Assembly: GCA_024349245.1 (NCBI GenBank)
Contig: JALDNG010000040.1
Coordinates: forward strand, 558,001 to 622,000
Origin: Neodontobutis hainanensis
Lineage: Eukaryota; Chordata; Actinopteri; Gobiiformes; Odontobutidae
DNA: 64,000 nucleotides
Direction: 5' to 3'
Made by a program: the position numbers and the translations under genes. Position 1 is the first letter of the stretch, and each line of letters begins with the position of its first letter. Below are positions 1-13,500 of this stretch, in pieces. Below the pieces are notes generated by a model. That model was not told the origin of the DNA, ran no database searches, and was given only the letters and a program-made list of their open reading frames with translations.

Positions 1-2839
1 TTTGAAAGCTGCGATGGTATTGGCCTGTTTCACGGAGACTGCAGCTGGTGCTGTAAAACATGGAGGGTAATTAGGATTCCAGACATGAGCCGTGCTGTCA
101 GTGATCTGTATTTCAGAAGCCGTCTCTGCAGCCCAGTCTCTGCAGAAAACACATTAAACACAGCAATAGCCTTTCCAGACGTATGTTCTTTTCCCACCAA
201 TGCTCTTCCTCCCAAAGCACTTTGTTCTGCTGCAAAGCTCGCGTTTGTTTTTATTGTTTCCAGGTGAAACAGATGGGATTTGGTTGTCTAATTTGAAAAT
301 GTCCAAGGTTTTTTTTTTTTTTTTGTGGCGGTTAATGGTTTGAATCTGAGGATGTAGACGAGTGACTTCAAAGTGAGTGATGTGGCCAATTAGAGATCGA
401 CTCGAGGGCTTCTCAATAGAAGTCTGGCGGATACAAGGATCTGTCTGTCTGTGGAGGGCTGTGACGTTAGAAAGGATGGCTATCATGAAAAATGTTGGTT
501 AAAAAAATGAAAGAAAATAATGCACTAAACTTTTACCAATTTCAAGTAAGTGCTATATTATTTATCCAGGCTTTTACAAATGCACAGCAAAGATAGTATG
601 TCAGACATGTAGTAAACTGAATAACAAATATAATATCAAAACAAGGTAAGGTTCTGAGTTTGAAACCCTTGTCTAGATATTACCAATATCTACAATATAG
701 GCTTAACTTATTGCATAAAAGGTTTTTTTTTTATTTATTTACTTTTACTTAGATTATATTTTCTTTAATTAACTCTAGTTTTACTCAAGTACAGATATAT
801 ACAGTAGATAGTATATTTATTTTCAGGAGAATTGTGAAACTGAAAACAGCTTTTTATTTTGAGCCCACAGATTGTGCTTGATCAAATGTGTTATTGTCAC
901 TTGTGGTCTTTTTTTTAGAAATGTTCAGACAGTGTATAAACTCTGCATGGCGTTATGATGAAGTTATTTATCCAAGTAAAGATTTAATTCCAACTCCATA
1001 TGTTGATCTTTCAGCTTGTCTTTTGTAGTTTTGTGCAAAGTGCTGTATACGCCCAGTGACAATCTGTTGATAATCTGTTGATAATCTGTAATTTTTTTCT
1101 CACGTCCATTGATTTAAGCTAAACTAAAACCAGATCAAATGTGCAAAATTTTTTGGTAAAGTGTTTTCAGGTGAAATGAAATCTGTTATTCCCACTGCTG
1201 CCAACCCGCTCCTGTGTCCATCCTGAGTCAGCGGTTCTGAGCTCGTTCATCTCGGCGGTGATCGATCTGTTGCTAGGTGACTCGGATGCAGGTGGTACTC
1301 ATGGGTTTATTGATAAGTCCATCCACTCAGGGCAGACCTCAGTATTAATCAGTGGCAGAGACATGATAAAGGCATATGTTGAGCACAGCGCTGTTATTGA
1401 TCTGTGCAGTCAAACTCACAAGCCTGAAGTTTGTATTTATCCACAAATAGAAAAGCCATTAACATACTGGTAACATTAATTGATGGGAAACATATAAGAC
1501 CCAAGGCACTTTAATTAAATTAGAAAAAAATAGCTTATTAAATCACAAAGATGAATAACCATTGAAGTGGTCCAAGTTAAGTTGATAGAGCCCAGAAGTT
1601 ACCATATTCTGGCTCTAGTGCGTTTGGAAGTTGTGATGACCGCTCACAAAGTTAGCTGTTCCTAGTTGTTGATGCTAATGGCTGCGGGTAAAGGATTACT
1701 GTAAAACTCTCCAGAAACCGCTGTAGTACCATGAAGTCTTTTCATTTGCAGTGATAGCGGACCATGAGGCATTATTGATAATACGTGTTGATGAATGAAG
1801 TGGGAATATGGGTATATGCTTCTGCGCTCCACAGACTCCACTTACAGCACCAGTCACACAATACAAACATCACCAACCACACACCCAAACACGCCGCTCT
1901 TCCAGAGGAATCTGCGTAGGTTCGTACATGACACCCACCCGGAGGATGTACCAGGTAGCCAGCAGGATACTGCCAGTACAATAATGTTTAACTAGAGTTT
2001 GTATATCTTGTTCATCAGTTGGCGATGGTTTTACTTTTTTTTCTATTTATGAATGCAGTCTTACCATGGATTTTGAAATGACATTGAACTTTCATTGTGC
2101 AATAATAAACACCTCTACAAAGCTTATATAATAAGTAGACATGCAGCTTTTTGATTGAGGGGTATAAACGTCAAATATTCAGTTTTCAGAGTAGTTTTGA
2201 GTTTGCTACGGTTCAGATAAAACAAAGGTAACATTATTAATCCTTGGTTTTGTGTTAAATCAATAGATGTATAGTAGTTAGTTAATAGTGTAATTAAATG
2301 CTGACCATGAATTAAATATAATGTCAGAAAATATTAAAACTCTTTAAACACATTTCTAACATCACTGTTGTGCCTCTGTGTCTGTTTCTAGTTACCTCTG
2401 TGAAAGTCAGTTTGATTTTTTATTAGACCTGAAAAAATCTGCCTCACAATTGTTTAAAATTCATTTCATGCTTAGTTCACTATCCATTGGAGGATATTGA
2501 TAGAGCAGCTAAACCTGTGTACAACAGCTTTTCAGCACTAAAGACCGGCCTGGTCACAGTCTGTGCTGCACACAGGGATGGGACAGCATTGAGTGGCGTT
2601 TCCTTGCTCGCTGCAATTTGGACTGGACTCAATAAAATATCCTTCACTTCCTGTCCACTCTTTTCAGCAGAAGGACTTGGCCAAAAGAGCAGATTGGCCA
2701 CAGATTTATTCAGTGTTAAAATGAGGACACTGGTCTTTTATGATCATTTGGAGAGTTGTCATGTAAGCCTATTACATAATCAAAAACATTGTGCTGCAAA
2801 ATGAATTCCAATAATAAATCTTCAATTATGTTTTATTGT
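1..2839. other. Non-coding stretch, upstream of or first intron of wasf3
   Basis: No open frame here resembles a known protein; all are short and without exon-like boundaries. The sequence is AT-rich with homopolymer T runs (for example near 310-325) and a small tandem duplication of an AATCTGTTGAT unit near 1062-1088. A diverged repeat lies at 1573-1685 (partner at 3098-3211). Mammalian WASF3 has a long non-coding 5' region, so this is most likely intron 1 or upstream flank, but no first exon or promoter was recognised. Confidence 0.5.
1573..1685 (+). repeat. Diverged dispersed repeat, copy A
   Basis: About 110 bases match 3098-3211 in the same orientation with many substitutions. The best shared parts are AAGTTAGCTGTT and TTTGGAAG. 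It looks like an old interspersed element; the family was not recognised. Confidence 0.4.
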
Positions 2840-3042
2840 ACATTTACATTTACATTTATTCATTTAGCAGACGCTTTTATCCAAAGCGACTTACATTGTT
2901 CTACAGTAATTACCAGTGTTACAGCCACTGGAGGCAAGGTGGGTTAAGTGTCTTGCCCAAGGACACAACGACAGTATGAACTGTGGGGAGAGTGGGAATC
3001 AAACCAACTACCTTCGGGTTGAAAGACGACTGCTCTACCCAC
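2840..3042 (-). mobile_element. tRNA-derived SINE with L2-type 3' tail
   Basis: Read on the minus strand it starts inside a tRNA-like head (GTGGGTAGAGCA, then a B-box-like GGTTTGATTCCC), continues through an unrelated body, and ends in GGATAAAAGCGTCTGCTAAA followed by TAAATG repeats. The CGCTTT-GGATA-AAAGCG stem-loop is the 3' structure recognised by L2-clade LINE reverse transcriptase in fish and eel elements. The first bases of the head are missing, so the copy is slightly 5'-truncated. No clear target-site duplication was found. Confidence 0.75.
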
Positions 3043-3097
3043 TTTTAAACTGTAAAAAAACCTTGGAAACTTATTGTTTGTGATTTTATTTTGGCTC

Positions 3098-3211
3098 CAG
3101 GTTGAGTTTATAAAGCTAAAACTTATCATATTATTCATTTAGTCAGAATTTGGAAGATGTGATGGCAGGTTGTGAAGTTAGCTGTTGCTAGCTGCTGATG
3201 CGAATAGCTAG
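3098..3211 (+). repeat. Diverged dispersed repeat, copy B
   Basis: Partner of 1573-1685, same orientation, ending in GTTAGCTGTTGCTAG and a GCTGATG-like segment. It begins 55 bases right of the SINE and is not part of it. Confidence 0.4.
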
Positions 3212-4059
3212 AAAAGGGGAACAACGTTTATACAACTTATATATATACATACGCAGACAAAAGGCATCAGTTGATTGGTTACGCATCTGAAAATGGACAG
3301 AAGAGGAATGGAACTCTGCATTTATATTGACATCATATTTTATGTTCTTTTAACGGTTGTCAATAGGAACCCACTTTGTTTCAGAACTCCAGGCAAGCCA
3401 CAGTTAACTGGCTCCTATTTACTGTTAGTGATTTTAACAAAAAGCTGAATTTTTTAGTGCAGTGTCGGCTCTTTCCTTTTTTGGTTTCTGTGTCTTTCTC
3501 AGTCAGTGCAGTTCATCAAAGTGGGACAGTGGCCTATCACGTCTCCTTAATTTGCCCCCGTCTCTGTCAGTCTTCATCCCAGAGTCCCGCGGACCGCACC
3601 AGTGAGGCCAGTTTACTGCCAGGTCACGTGGTTCTGCCGGATGACTAGCTGCAATCGCGCTGAGGCCAACACATTTAATTGTGAGAGATGGGGGGTCGAG
3701 GGGAATTCTCGCAACACACTACAATGGCCACATTACTGAGAAATTTACTCTCCCTATGAGCTGTTTACTCATGAGCAGGGTTACAACTAACACCTAAACC
3801 ACTGTGCAAACTTTACAGGATTAAAATATAAAAAAATAAGCAAATAATTCTAGATAATATTTTGGGATATTTGTTAAGTGATTTTTTTTTAATATATTTT
3901 TAATTTTTAAATAAAATTATTTAATATAAATAATTTACAAAATTTTAATATATATTTTTTAATATTGCACTACATTATTTGTACTATTCCAAAAATGATT
4001 AAAAACATAAACAATTGTAATATTATTTTGTCTAATATACAGATTTGCTGCGTTTTGTG

Positions 4060-4192
4060 TCGTTTTTGCTGCAACTTTTGTAACATTTTGCAGATTGCAA
4101 TTCCACCCCTCTTTACTACTACCTGCAGGCACCTACGGCAGCCCTGCAGGGACATGCTTTGTCAATGAACTTTCCCTTGGGAAATAGGTCTG
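4060..4192 (+). repeat. Short dispersed element (CTACGG-AGCCCTGCAGGG family), copy 1
   Basis: Core CACCTACGGCAGCCCTGCAG then GGACATGCT, followed by a GGAAATAGGTCTGATGG-like tail shared with the copy near 48000. Five other copies are in the window. Family not named; see the finding on this repeat. Confidence 0.6.
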
Positions 4193-7100
4193 ATGGTGAT
4201 TTCTAATAATGTGAAATCTAAATCACATTTGTTCACACACTCATCATGCCAGAATGTGTGAGCAAAAAGGTTTCAGTGCTCAGTTTGTCAGCACTTTTAA
4301 GAAGAAGAACAGGAAGTAATGGACACTTCCGCTGTGTTCTATGGATATAAAGGCTCCTGCAACAAAGTGATCTTATGTTTTGCCCATTTTACTGTGCATG
4401 GTTTTAACACACAAACCTTGTAGCTAACATTAGTTACCAGTGGTTTATTGTCTGCTGTAGTGAACTGACATATTTTCATCTCCTCTGATTGTCGAACACC
4501 AGAGGAATCACTCTGTTTGTGCCGTTGTCGAGTGTGTGCCAAGCCTGAGCAGTAAGTCTTCTCCTCCTTCTCTGCAGTTACATGGGGACATAATGGCTTG
4601 TCGGTGCCAGCTGTAGTTTTAATGGCCGGTCGTCACAGTGTCCTTGAACGCATCAGTGTCTGTAGAAACCGTTCCTGTTCACCGCCGCATTATACCATCA
4701 CCTTGAATTGAGATTTATGGCTGTTTTTTAAGTGCAACTCATTTCCATGCTGTTGAGACCAACCACTGGAAATACACACTAAATTAGTCAAGTTTATTAG
4801 CATAGGCTACAAACAAGTCAGCTTCTTTTCTCTTTTTAACACAGCCTCAAGGTAAAAGCAAAAACCCTATAACATTTCAACATCCTGGGTTTATATTTAA
4901 AAAGTTCCCTCTCTTGTATTTTAGCTACTGTAGTCCAAGTCCAGAAATCTGTGAGACAGCCAATCAAACACCAAAGAGATTCTGAGTTAAAAAAAAAATC
5001 TAAATACTTCCTCAGAAACCATGACAACAGCCTGACAGAGTGGCAGAATGAATGAGGAAACGTGAAGCAAACTGCAAAACTCTCTCGGCTTTAGGCAGGA
5101 TCAGCGAGAAGAAAAAGAAGAAAAAGAAGGGGGTAAGCGTTGGCGTAATTGTGAACATTTTGCACAATGGCTCTTCACCCGAGAGCATCAACAAACCCAG
5201 ACGAGAGGCGCGGGAGGAGGGGTAATGGGAGTTTGGGAAGGGTTTGGAGAGAGGAACGGAGGCCAGGAAGAAGACAAGCAACATATAAGCAGTGTAGAGG
5301 ACTTAAAATGTATTTGTATCTGTCTCATGCCAAACAAAATTGAGCTTCACAATGCCTTTGTTTGTCGACACTTGGCGTACGACCAGGATAATCCTGATTC
5401 AGAATTAAACATCAGCTTGTTTTCACTGTGTTGGCTCAGAATATGTTTTTATAGCTGTATGATCACTTAGGCTCTAGACTCATAATATTTGCTCCTGCAT
5501 GTCTTTCCCGCTCTTGGACCCTGAAGCAGACGATGTGACAGTTACGACTGCATAAACAAAGTCATAAAATAATTTTGACTTTGTAAATTGTAATTATGTT
5601 TTACTTTTTAAGACAGATTACTTTTGAAAATCAGATATCATTCATGACTTAAAGTAGATAAATTTCTACTCTACTGCAACAGTAATTATTAATCTTTTCT
5701 GGAAACAATGTTTTAATCCACAGTCAGTGTCAAAATACACACAACCTTCCAACCTTCTCCGAAGCTGGAGAGAACTGAGTAGTAGTGTTTGTATTAGGAA
5801 ACATCTACCATGTATAGTGGCCCTGTTGGAAACCTCACATTTCTGTTGAATTCTCTGCATATTAATGTCTCATTTGCGTTGATACTAATTTGTGATGCAC
5901 ATGCACTAAGTGTCACCTTTAAATGAGACACAACTTTAACCCAGTCTTCAGTTTAATCACGTCATCACGAGAACGCAGTGGTTGTCATTAGCATTAGTTA
6001 CAGCAGAACAATAATTAGCTCTGACTATACGTATCCTATGGAGCAGGTCTCAAACCTTTCTGATGAACAGACTCTGTTTAGTGGATCCACAGGACGTGTG
6101 TGTTTGTGTGTTGTGTGTGTTTGGACATAAATCAGTTTGACCGAGCAGACAGAGCGGTAATAGCATTAGCCGATGCCTGCAGGAATGAGTTTGTCAGTAA
6201 TTAAAACCTTTTCATTCATTATCCATCTGTCTTTTACTCATTACACTCATGTTTTCTCCTTGAAATAGTAACAGTATAATTTTACAGTCTTTTTTTTTAT
6301 TATATCATACAGTTTATTCTTATCCTATGCTGAGGTTATTTATTTTTCTTCTTCCAAGCTTTTTGCCGACCCCACTAAAAGATAAAACTAATCTGATTAT
6401 GTCTGTAATGATAGCAGCAGTCATTAAGACTCAACGAGGGGAACGGGAGGAGGATCAGAAAGGGTCATATTTGCCTGAGAAGATGAAGGCATTAATGTGG
6501 TGTGACTAAACAAAGAACTTAAGGCTTTGTTCCAAGTCGAGTTCATAAGGTGACACAAAGTCAAAGCATCTTTCAACAGAGCTTGAACTTGTACCTTGTT
6601 GTAGTACAGTAGTGTTTAAGTTTTTTACTAAAAGCCACAAAGACAAATGGTAATTACGTTAAGGGGCCAAAAGATATAGTTAGTTGTCCTGTATTGGTTA
6701 AGTAGAATTATGCCTTTGATAAACTCAAGGTACAGCGGCTCTATATTCAAACAGAATCAGAGCCACACTTTGAAAACACTAGGTTATTGTGCAGTTGTGT
6801 GGAGAACTAACATTAGTGCCCTCTAAAGGAAGTTTTGGGTATAGCAAGAGTTTAGCCAGTTTTGTTTTGAACATAGATAAATTGCTGGAAGTGACCTCTT
6901 TTTAAAGTTTGACTATGATACGTTTTGGCTCTCTGCATGCTAACAGCGTCTGACAGTCTAATTCTTGTCGCTTCATTGTCTCTTTGCGGAGCTCTAAAAC
7001 AGTTTGGCGTTTTCATTAATGTTTGATTGTAAGAGAGAGCTTTTTCCTCGGGACTTAGCGTCTGTGTGCTGCAGGTTTCAGACACACCTGCTCTTGACTT

Positions 7101-7524
7101 TTTAAAATTCAGACCCACTTAACTTCGTCCCAGCTCTCTACTTTCTTTTCCAGAGTGCGGCAGCGGTTCCACTTGTGCTGAAGTCAAGCAGATTTCTCTG
7201 AGCGTTGCCATGACAACCTTCCCTTGGCTCCATGACACACTTATTTTCTTCCCTCTTTTCATGTCGTCCTGTTAATCTTCTTCCTCATAGGTGCTCGTGG
7301 TCCCTGAAAAAAAATGTTTTTTGATGGTACAGATTTTATTTTTAGTCACTGTAAATGTTAATTTAGTCATGCGAAAAAAACATAGAACGTAGTCACAGAC
7401 AGCATAATGTTGGAATAGCACCTCAGTAAGATTATATAATTCTGTAATAATATTGTCTAACAGGTGACAAGAAAATGACAATCAGTCAAGAACAAATACT
7501 GATGAACAGATGGCCAGAGCTGTC

Positions 7525-7610
7525 TATTTTTTGGTTTTGGCAGCACCTCACACCAATTGTTAAGCCTTTGAGGACCTACGGTAGCCCTGCAGGGACATGC
7601 TGGTGTCTAA
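7525..7610 (+). repeat. Short dispersed element, copy 2
   Basis: Shares TTTTTGG-TTTTGGCAGCA and the core CTACGGTAGCCCTGCAGGG with ACATGCTGGTGTCTA. Plus orientation. Confidence 0.6.
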
Positions 7611-10378
7611 AATGGAATAAATGCAAAGCAGCCACCATATTTTACACTTACTCTCTAGTGGAATATAAACATTGATTTCAAATAAGGCTGCCTAAATTGC
7701 AATAACGAGCTACATTAGCAGCACCAGTTTGACCAGAAGAAGTTGGTCTACAGGCCTGCATTTCATCATATAATTGATACAACTCTAAAAAACTGCAATT
7801 CTGCGCAAGTGAAAATTATAATATTGCATCATCATTGCAATATCTGCCAACCACACTGCATTTTTTTCTTGTGGTTGTGCAGCCCAACTAGAAGTCAGGT
7901 GTTATATGCTGTTTTCATTGTTATTATAAAAGTGGCATTTAAAAAGGTTACTTCTAGTGCATGATGAATATTTAAAATTTAAGCTGGTTATGTAAATGTG
8001 GTTATGTGAACAAAAACACTATAGAAGTTTCATCCTAGGGTCATTGGAATAGGATGGTGTCACAGCACTTTGGCTTCGCCCTGCTGCTGACCTGAAAGGG
8101 CTTACGTAAAGACGCTGAGTGCTTTCGCGGCCCAAAAAAGCAGTGAGTGTACGATTGTGTGAAAACATCTGAAGCATGTAACCTGACATGAAAACCCAGA
8201 CTGAATGGCCTCAGCTTTTACCTCTCACACTTGTTGTTTTGGCAATGAGCTCACCCTGGCCAATAAAAAATACGGGGAATACCCAATCGGAGCTGGACTC
8301 TGGGGAATCAGAGGTAAAGAGCTGGTCTGTCCTCTGGTTTATTCATAAAACTGTGCAGAGATGGAGAGAAATGAAATAAAAAAAACGTCCAACAGATGTG
8401 AGGAGCACATATCGAGGCTGCGTGTTGATGTATTATTAACAAGCCAGAGTGTTAGATTATTCACAGCGTCTCGAGGATGTGGGAGTAGTGACGGCAGCAC
8501 AGACTCGTCGAGCTCCTCGGACAAACGCAGGAATCCGAGGTGCTTTGTTGAATCGAACGTCAGATGTGATTAAAGCCGGAACGCACAGGGAAAGACGTAA
8601 AGGGGACGGACCAGTCACTTTTTATTAAAGCCGGCATGTGGCGGTAAACAAATTAAACGGTTTGTGCGCAGACAACGATTTCTGTGGGATACATTTGTAA
8701 ATTAGACCCAGTGGCTCGACACAAAAAGCTCAGTACGTTCATCATTTAAAAGGATAAAAAACAACCAATATTTCCGCAAAAATTTGACATCATGTGGTTA
8801 AATGTTATATTATAATGGTATATTAAACATCCATTGTGGAATGTACAAGCAAATAAGAAAGCATTAATTTATCTTTAATATCTAAACCCATTCTTTTATA
8901 CCCTTTCCTAAACTTCACCTAAAACTTTCCTAAAAAATTTGAATCACTTTGAAGTTATATGCCCTTACAAAGTCCCTTATGGCTGATTTCTAATACTTTA
9001 TACAAAGACTTAGATTAGTCTTCACCAATTAAACAGACACACAACCAATCAGAGAAATGAGGCGTAGCATAAAGCCCGCCCCTTTTTAGGTGATGATTGC
9101 TTAAACAGGTATTTGCTGTGTGGAAACGGTTGTGAATTTCGAAACGACAATTTTTATGAGCCACATGAGCCATGTGCGCACCCATCACACTGACATTAAC
9201 ACACACATTTATTTCGTCACTTGCCCAGATAGAACAGTCGTGTCCCACATAGGGTTGTTTCAAAACCCAAACGATCTGAAATTTATTCTCACTTGTCCAG
9301 CTTCTTTCTTTTTCTCTGTTCATTTCACTGTTATTTCGGTAACAAGCTAATGCCATGCTAACGTGGACATTGCTTTTATTTTTTTTCTTATCCAAATGCC
9401 AATAATGTTTTATTCCTGGTTACTACTGATTAGCTTCATTTAGCAACATTTTGCTAAACTAGCAAACATTAGCTTATTTCCTGTTTCTTTCAAAATGAAC
9501 GCCCAAACAAATTGCACACACAAAGATCTGAGTGAGCATTTGCACTTGGCTTTTCTATCTGTTTTAAAATGATGCATGGTTCAATAAGGTGCCATTACTA
9601 GAAAGTCTATTTTGTTAGCATGTTATTGCAAATTTTCTTTTTTACAGTTTCTCATTATCTTGTCCACTTTTCTTTTTTCATTGCTGCCCTCCAAAGTTGT
9701 CTTCGCTGCGGCTCGTTAGCGCCGTTTAGGAGCATGTTTCCGGCTCATTTGGCTCGAGCCGCGTCCCGGGCACATTGACATTAAACGAGTGATGAGCAAC
9801 TGTGCTCTGCAGCAGCCATGACACCTCTGTCTTTATCAGCGCTCGTATCACTCACTCACAAGCCATTTTTCATTTGCTCTAGTGTTGTGCTTTTGGGACT
9901 GTTCAATCATTGTTAAACTTGTGCTAACACTAGTGTTTGTCACAATTTTACAAGAAGAAAACACTTGATTTAAAAACGAGTAGCATAGTTCATCACCAGT
10001 TCATAAAGTGAAGTGAAAAAAAGTGAAACTGTGTGCTCACAATCACAAAGATGGACCTTTATGTGGTAAATGTTCAGACATTTTAGGTCATTTTTACACA
10101 GTTTTTGTCTCCAATACAACAAATTACTATAAAATGTAAGATTTGGTGATAATAACTCTAGCAGTTTTTGATTTGTCCTTGAATATTTAACAAAAAAAAA
10201 TGGTACTTAGAATATAATGAAGAAAATAAATTACACAAAAAATCATTTATTTGGCAATTTAAAATTTATTTGGGAAAAAAAAGCTTAGTGAATACTGATT
10301 CAGGTTGTTTTGTATAAATTTAGAGAGGACTGTAGAGTGTAATCTGATTCGGCTTGTGTTCTCTTTTGTGATTGGCAG

Positions 10379-10523
10379 CTGTAGAGCAGGATGCCGCTGG
10401 TGAAGAGGAACATCGAGCCAAGGCACCTTTGCCGCGGGGCGCTCCCAGACGGCGTCACCAGCGAACTCGAGTGCGTCACCAACAGCACTTTAGCCGCCAT
10501 CATCAAACAGCTGGGCAGTCTGA
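10379..10523 (+). CDS. wasf3: wasf3 start exon (5' UTR 10379-10390, coding from 10391)
   Basis: Acceptor TTGGCAG precedes 10379; ATG lies 12 bases inside the exon in an AGG-ATG-C context. It encodes the first 44 residues and ends phase 1 at a GTGAGT donor. An upstream non-coding exon must exist outside the recognised part. Confidence 0.93.
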
Positions 10524-13500
10524 GTGAGTAGGATCTGGGATAAACCTGAACTGTATGAGCTCGGTAAAGGTCCGCAAGGAGATGAGACGAGGAAACGGTA
10601 TTAGTCATAGGTGATGAAGTGGCAAAAGGTGTCTCATAGGTCACTGTAGCAGCAGATGCTAATGGGACAAAAAGTAACAAGAAGTTTAATTTTCTACTGC
10701 TTGGTCCTGTTAATGTTTAAGTCTCTTAGAATATTTAACAAATTGCACCTAAAATTGGGAATGTCCCGCTCCAGGTCGCCATGCTGAAGACATATTTGGA
10801 GAACTGTTCAACGAAGCCAACAGTTTCTACCTGAGGATGAGCAGCCTGCAGGAGCGAGTCGACCAACTGGCCGTCAAAGTCACGCAGCTTGACTCCACTG
10901 TGGAAGAAGGTAGGGTGCAGTACAAACGGACAGGGATAAAATATGTTCAGTGAGGCAGTGTGTTTTATCTTTCCCTTCAAACCAGGCTGCTGTGGTTGAT
11001 TGGCAGTGCCTATATGAGTTTTTGAGTTTGTGAACACCTCTAAATGCACTGTGTTTAGTTATTTTATTGCTCAAATGCTGAAATGTCTCATTATATTGCA
11101 GTGTTATAGTTCTACAGCTGACTCTTTGTTTTTCAAAATAAGAGCCTTAAATCTAACTGTGGTGTGACCAAATAAAAAATCTAAATAAAATCCTTTAGTT
11201 CTTGATTTAGTCCTGGTTTAGTTTGGATTTAGTTTGACCACTGGAAGTTAGTTTTCTCCATATCCAATATATAGAGCCTATTAGTCTATGCCAAAGGCAG
11301 TTGAAATAACCATCATACAACTTGCTAGAACTTTTTATATTTTCTTAATTATATTGGAACTACTGTTTATGATACTTTACCATGTTGGCACCAAGTGCAG
11401 TTGATAAAATCTACATTTTTTTCTGCAGAATACAGCCTTTTTAAGTTATTTTCTGGCTCACATAACATAAAAAGACTACTTACTGTACCCACACATTTGC
11501 CACAACCACACCTAAATAGTTTAATTGTGGACGACAAATCAATAAAGACCACTTAGACGCCTAAATAATCTTTCTTAAAGGAGTCTATACAAACCACAGA
11601 TGGCTAGTTTCTAAGAGCCTATCACTTCTGTAACATGAGTGTAGTTATTAGTCATTATCCATGCCATAAAGCTTTTCAACAATCACTCACCTTAATGCAG
11701 TAATTAATAGCACAAGTACAATTAAGATACAGTTAGTTTTTACAAGACTAATGTTTCAGTACCTCTTTGTGGCTGCTGCTAATAGTGCCTCGTCATTCTG
11801 CAGCAGAGGCTCAGACAAATAGCATCGGATCGACTCTAGAGCCAAAAGGAAAAGCTCAGCGATCACCCTCCTCCCGCCCTGATAGTCTTCCTCTCACAGA
11901 CTTTCATCTCCTCTGCCTCTCGTTCGTCTCCTCCTGCGCTCATGAGATACTCGTCAGTTCTTCATTTACCAATTCTACACATTCACTCTTGTGTTGCTCT
12001 GTATTGGCAGGTGTATTTTTTTATTTTTTTGTGTGTGTGATTTCATATTAGAAAGTAAACTGCCAGTAATAAGAGTGACGTAAAAGAAGCCAACAAATCT
12101 ATTACTTGTAGTAAAGTATTCAGTAAAAAGATTAGTCAAAACCTTTGACAAATAGATTTAGCATTTAGTTCACGGCACAGTGAGCAAAATACTGTATACT
12201 ACCACTTTTACTCGTGCTACTTCTGCTGCAACTAAGTTTAAAATTACTACTGGATGCAATATCTAAAATTTCCTCAAGTTTTCAAAAAAAGTAAATGTAC
12301 TTGAGAAATGTAACTACTTAAGACTGCTGCCAAACCGCTACACATGGGTCATTACAATAATATGGAAAGATAAATTGCTTGTTACGTACTTGTTACGTTT
12401 TATGTTAAATTACTACAATTGGTTGAAAACATGCAAAATAAATAAATTCTTTGTACTGCAAATTATCAAAGAAATTACATACGATTTTTTTACTAAACTG
12501 TACTAGACAAGGCCTTACTTTCTTGCACTTGCACAGGGCCGGTTCACGGGGGCAGCTGTCTTCCCCCTGGATGTAGTTTTAGTGCTAAAAACGTTGATGT
12601 CCAGGGACGCTTGTCGCTCTTGTCCTTTCAGTCATGACCCACAGTACACATTACAAGCACACTCCACTCCTGAACAAGTCACAGAGATACTTGAGACAAG
12701 AACTCGCCACCAACCTTGAACCTTGCTCAGAAGCTTCTTCAAACTAAAAAAATATATTTGCACAATTTACATGTTTTTTTGCACATTTGGCCAAGCTTTA
12801 TTTACTCAAAATCTTTGTCCTCATCATGAACAAAGAGAAAGTACAGAGGTTAAATTGAGATAAATTCAAATTATAATTTTGGTTTCATGCTAATTTTAAA
12901 GTATAATTCTACTTTGAGGGTGCACTGTTCACAAAGATAACTTGGCTTGTGGGGAAAAAACTAATCACATGATCCAGATTTTCAAGCTATTTTTATGGGA
13001 AAAGACTGGTGCAGAAAATAGTTATGTCTAGCTAAAAACATTAGTCACAGCTATAGCTTTAACTGTAAAGTCTGTCTTTTGAACCATTTGTTGATAGGAT
13101 ATTGTGAAATGATCTTGATTTTTAATCGAAGTTATTTGTCACATCTTATTATCTGTAGTGAGGCCAAAGAGAGCAGAGAGTTATATTTGGGGGTTGTCAG
13201 AAGTGAAGCAGTGGTTGGTTTCTGTGTCTCTTTGAAGAAGCGGGTGAATGAAAGTTGCATTAGCTGCAGCTTTTGTGGATTATTCCTTTGGCTTCAGGGG
13301 CTGGGTCTTAGGAAGGAGAGATGAAAGTGTGAACTAACTTTACAATCACACTTTTAATACAACCAACACTGCTCTGCTCTGTGGATGTCTAAGTATTTTA
13401 CTGTGAGGCGTAAAATTGCAGCATTAACACATTGGACCTGTTAAAACCTGGCATTAAAATGAGTCCAGTCTTAAGGCTATGTGTGAACAACTATGTTGAA

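Larger units (their letters stand above)
3043..10378. other. Non-coding stretch upstream of the wasf3 start exon
   Basis: No recognisable gene. It holds the diverged repeat copy at 3098-3211, two copies of a short dispersed element (near 4060-4192 and 7525-7610), a GT-rich patch near 6100-6122 and many short A/T runs. Short open frames lack protein similarity that I can recognise. It probably belongs to the wasf3 5' intron. Confidence 0.5.

Noticed and set aside
3031..3042. tRNA gene
   Set aside because: Only part of a tRNA-like head of a SINE; no intact cloverleaf can be formed.
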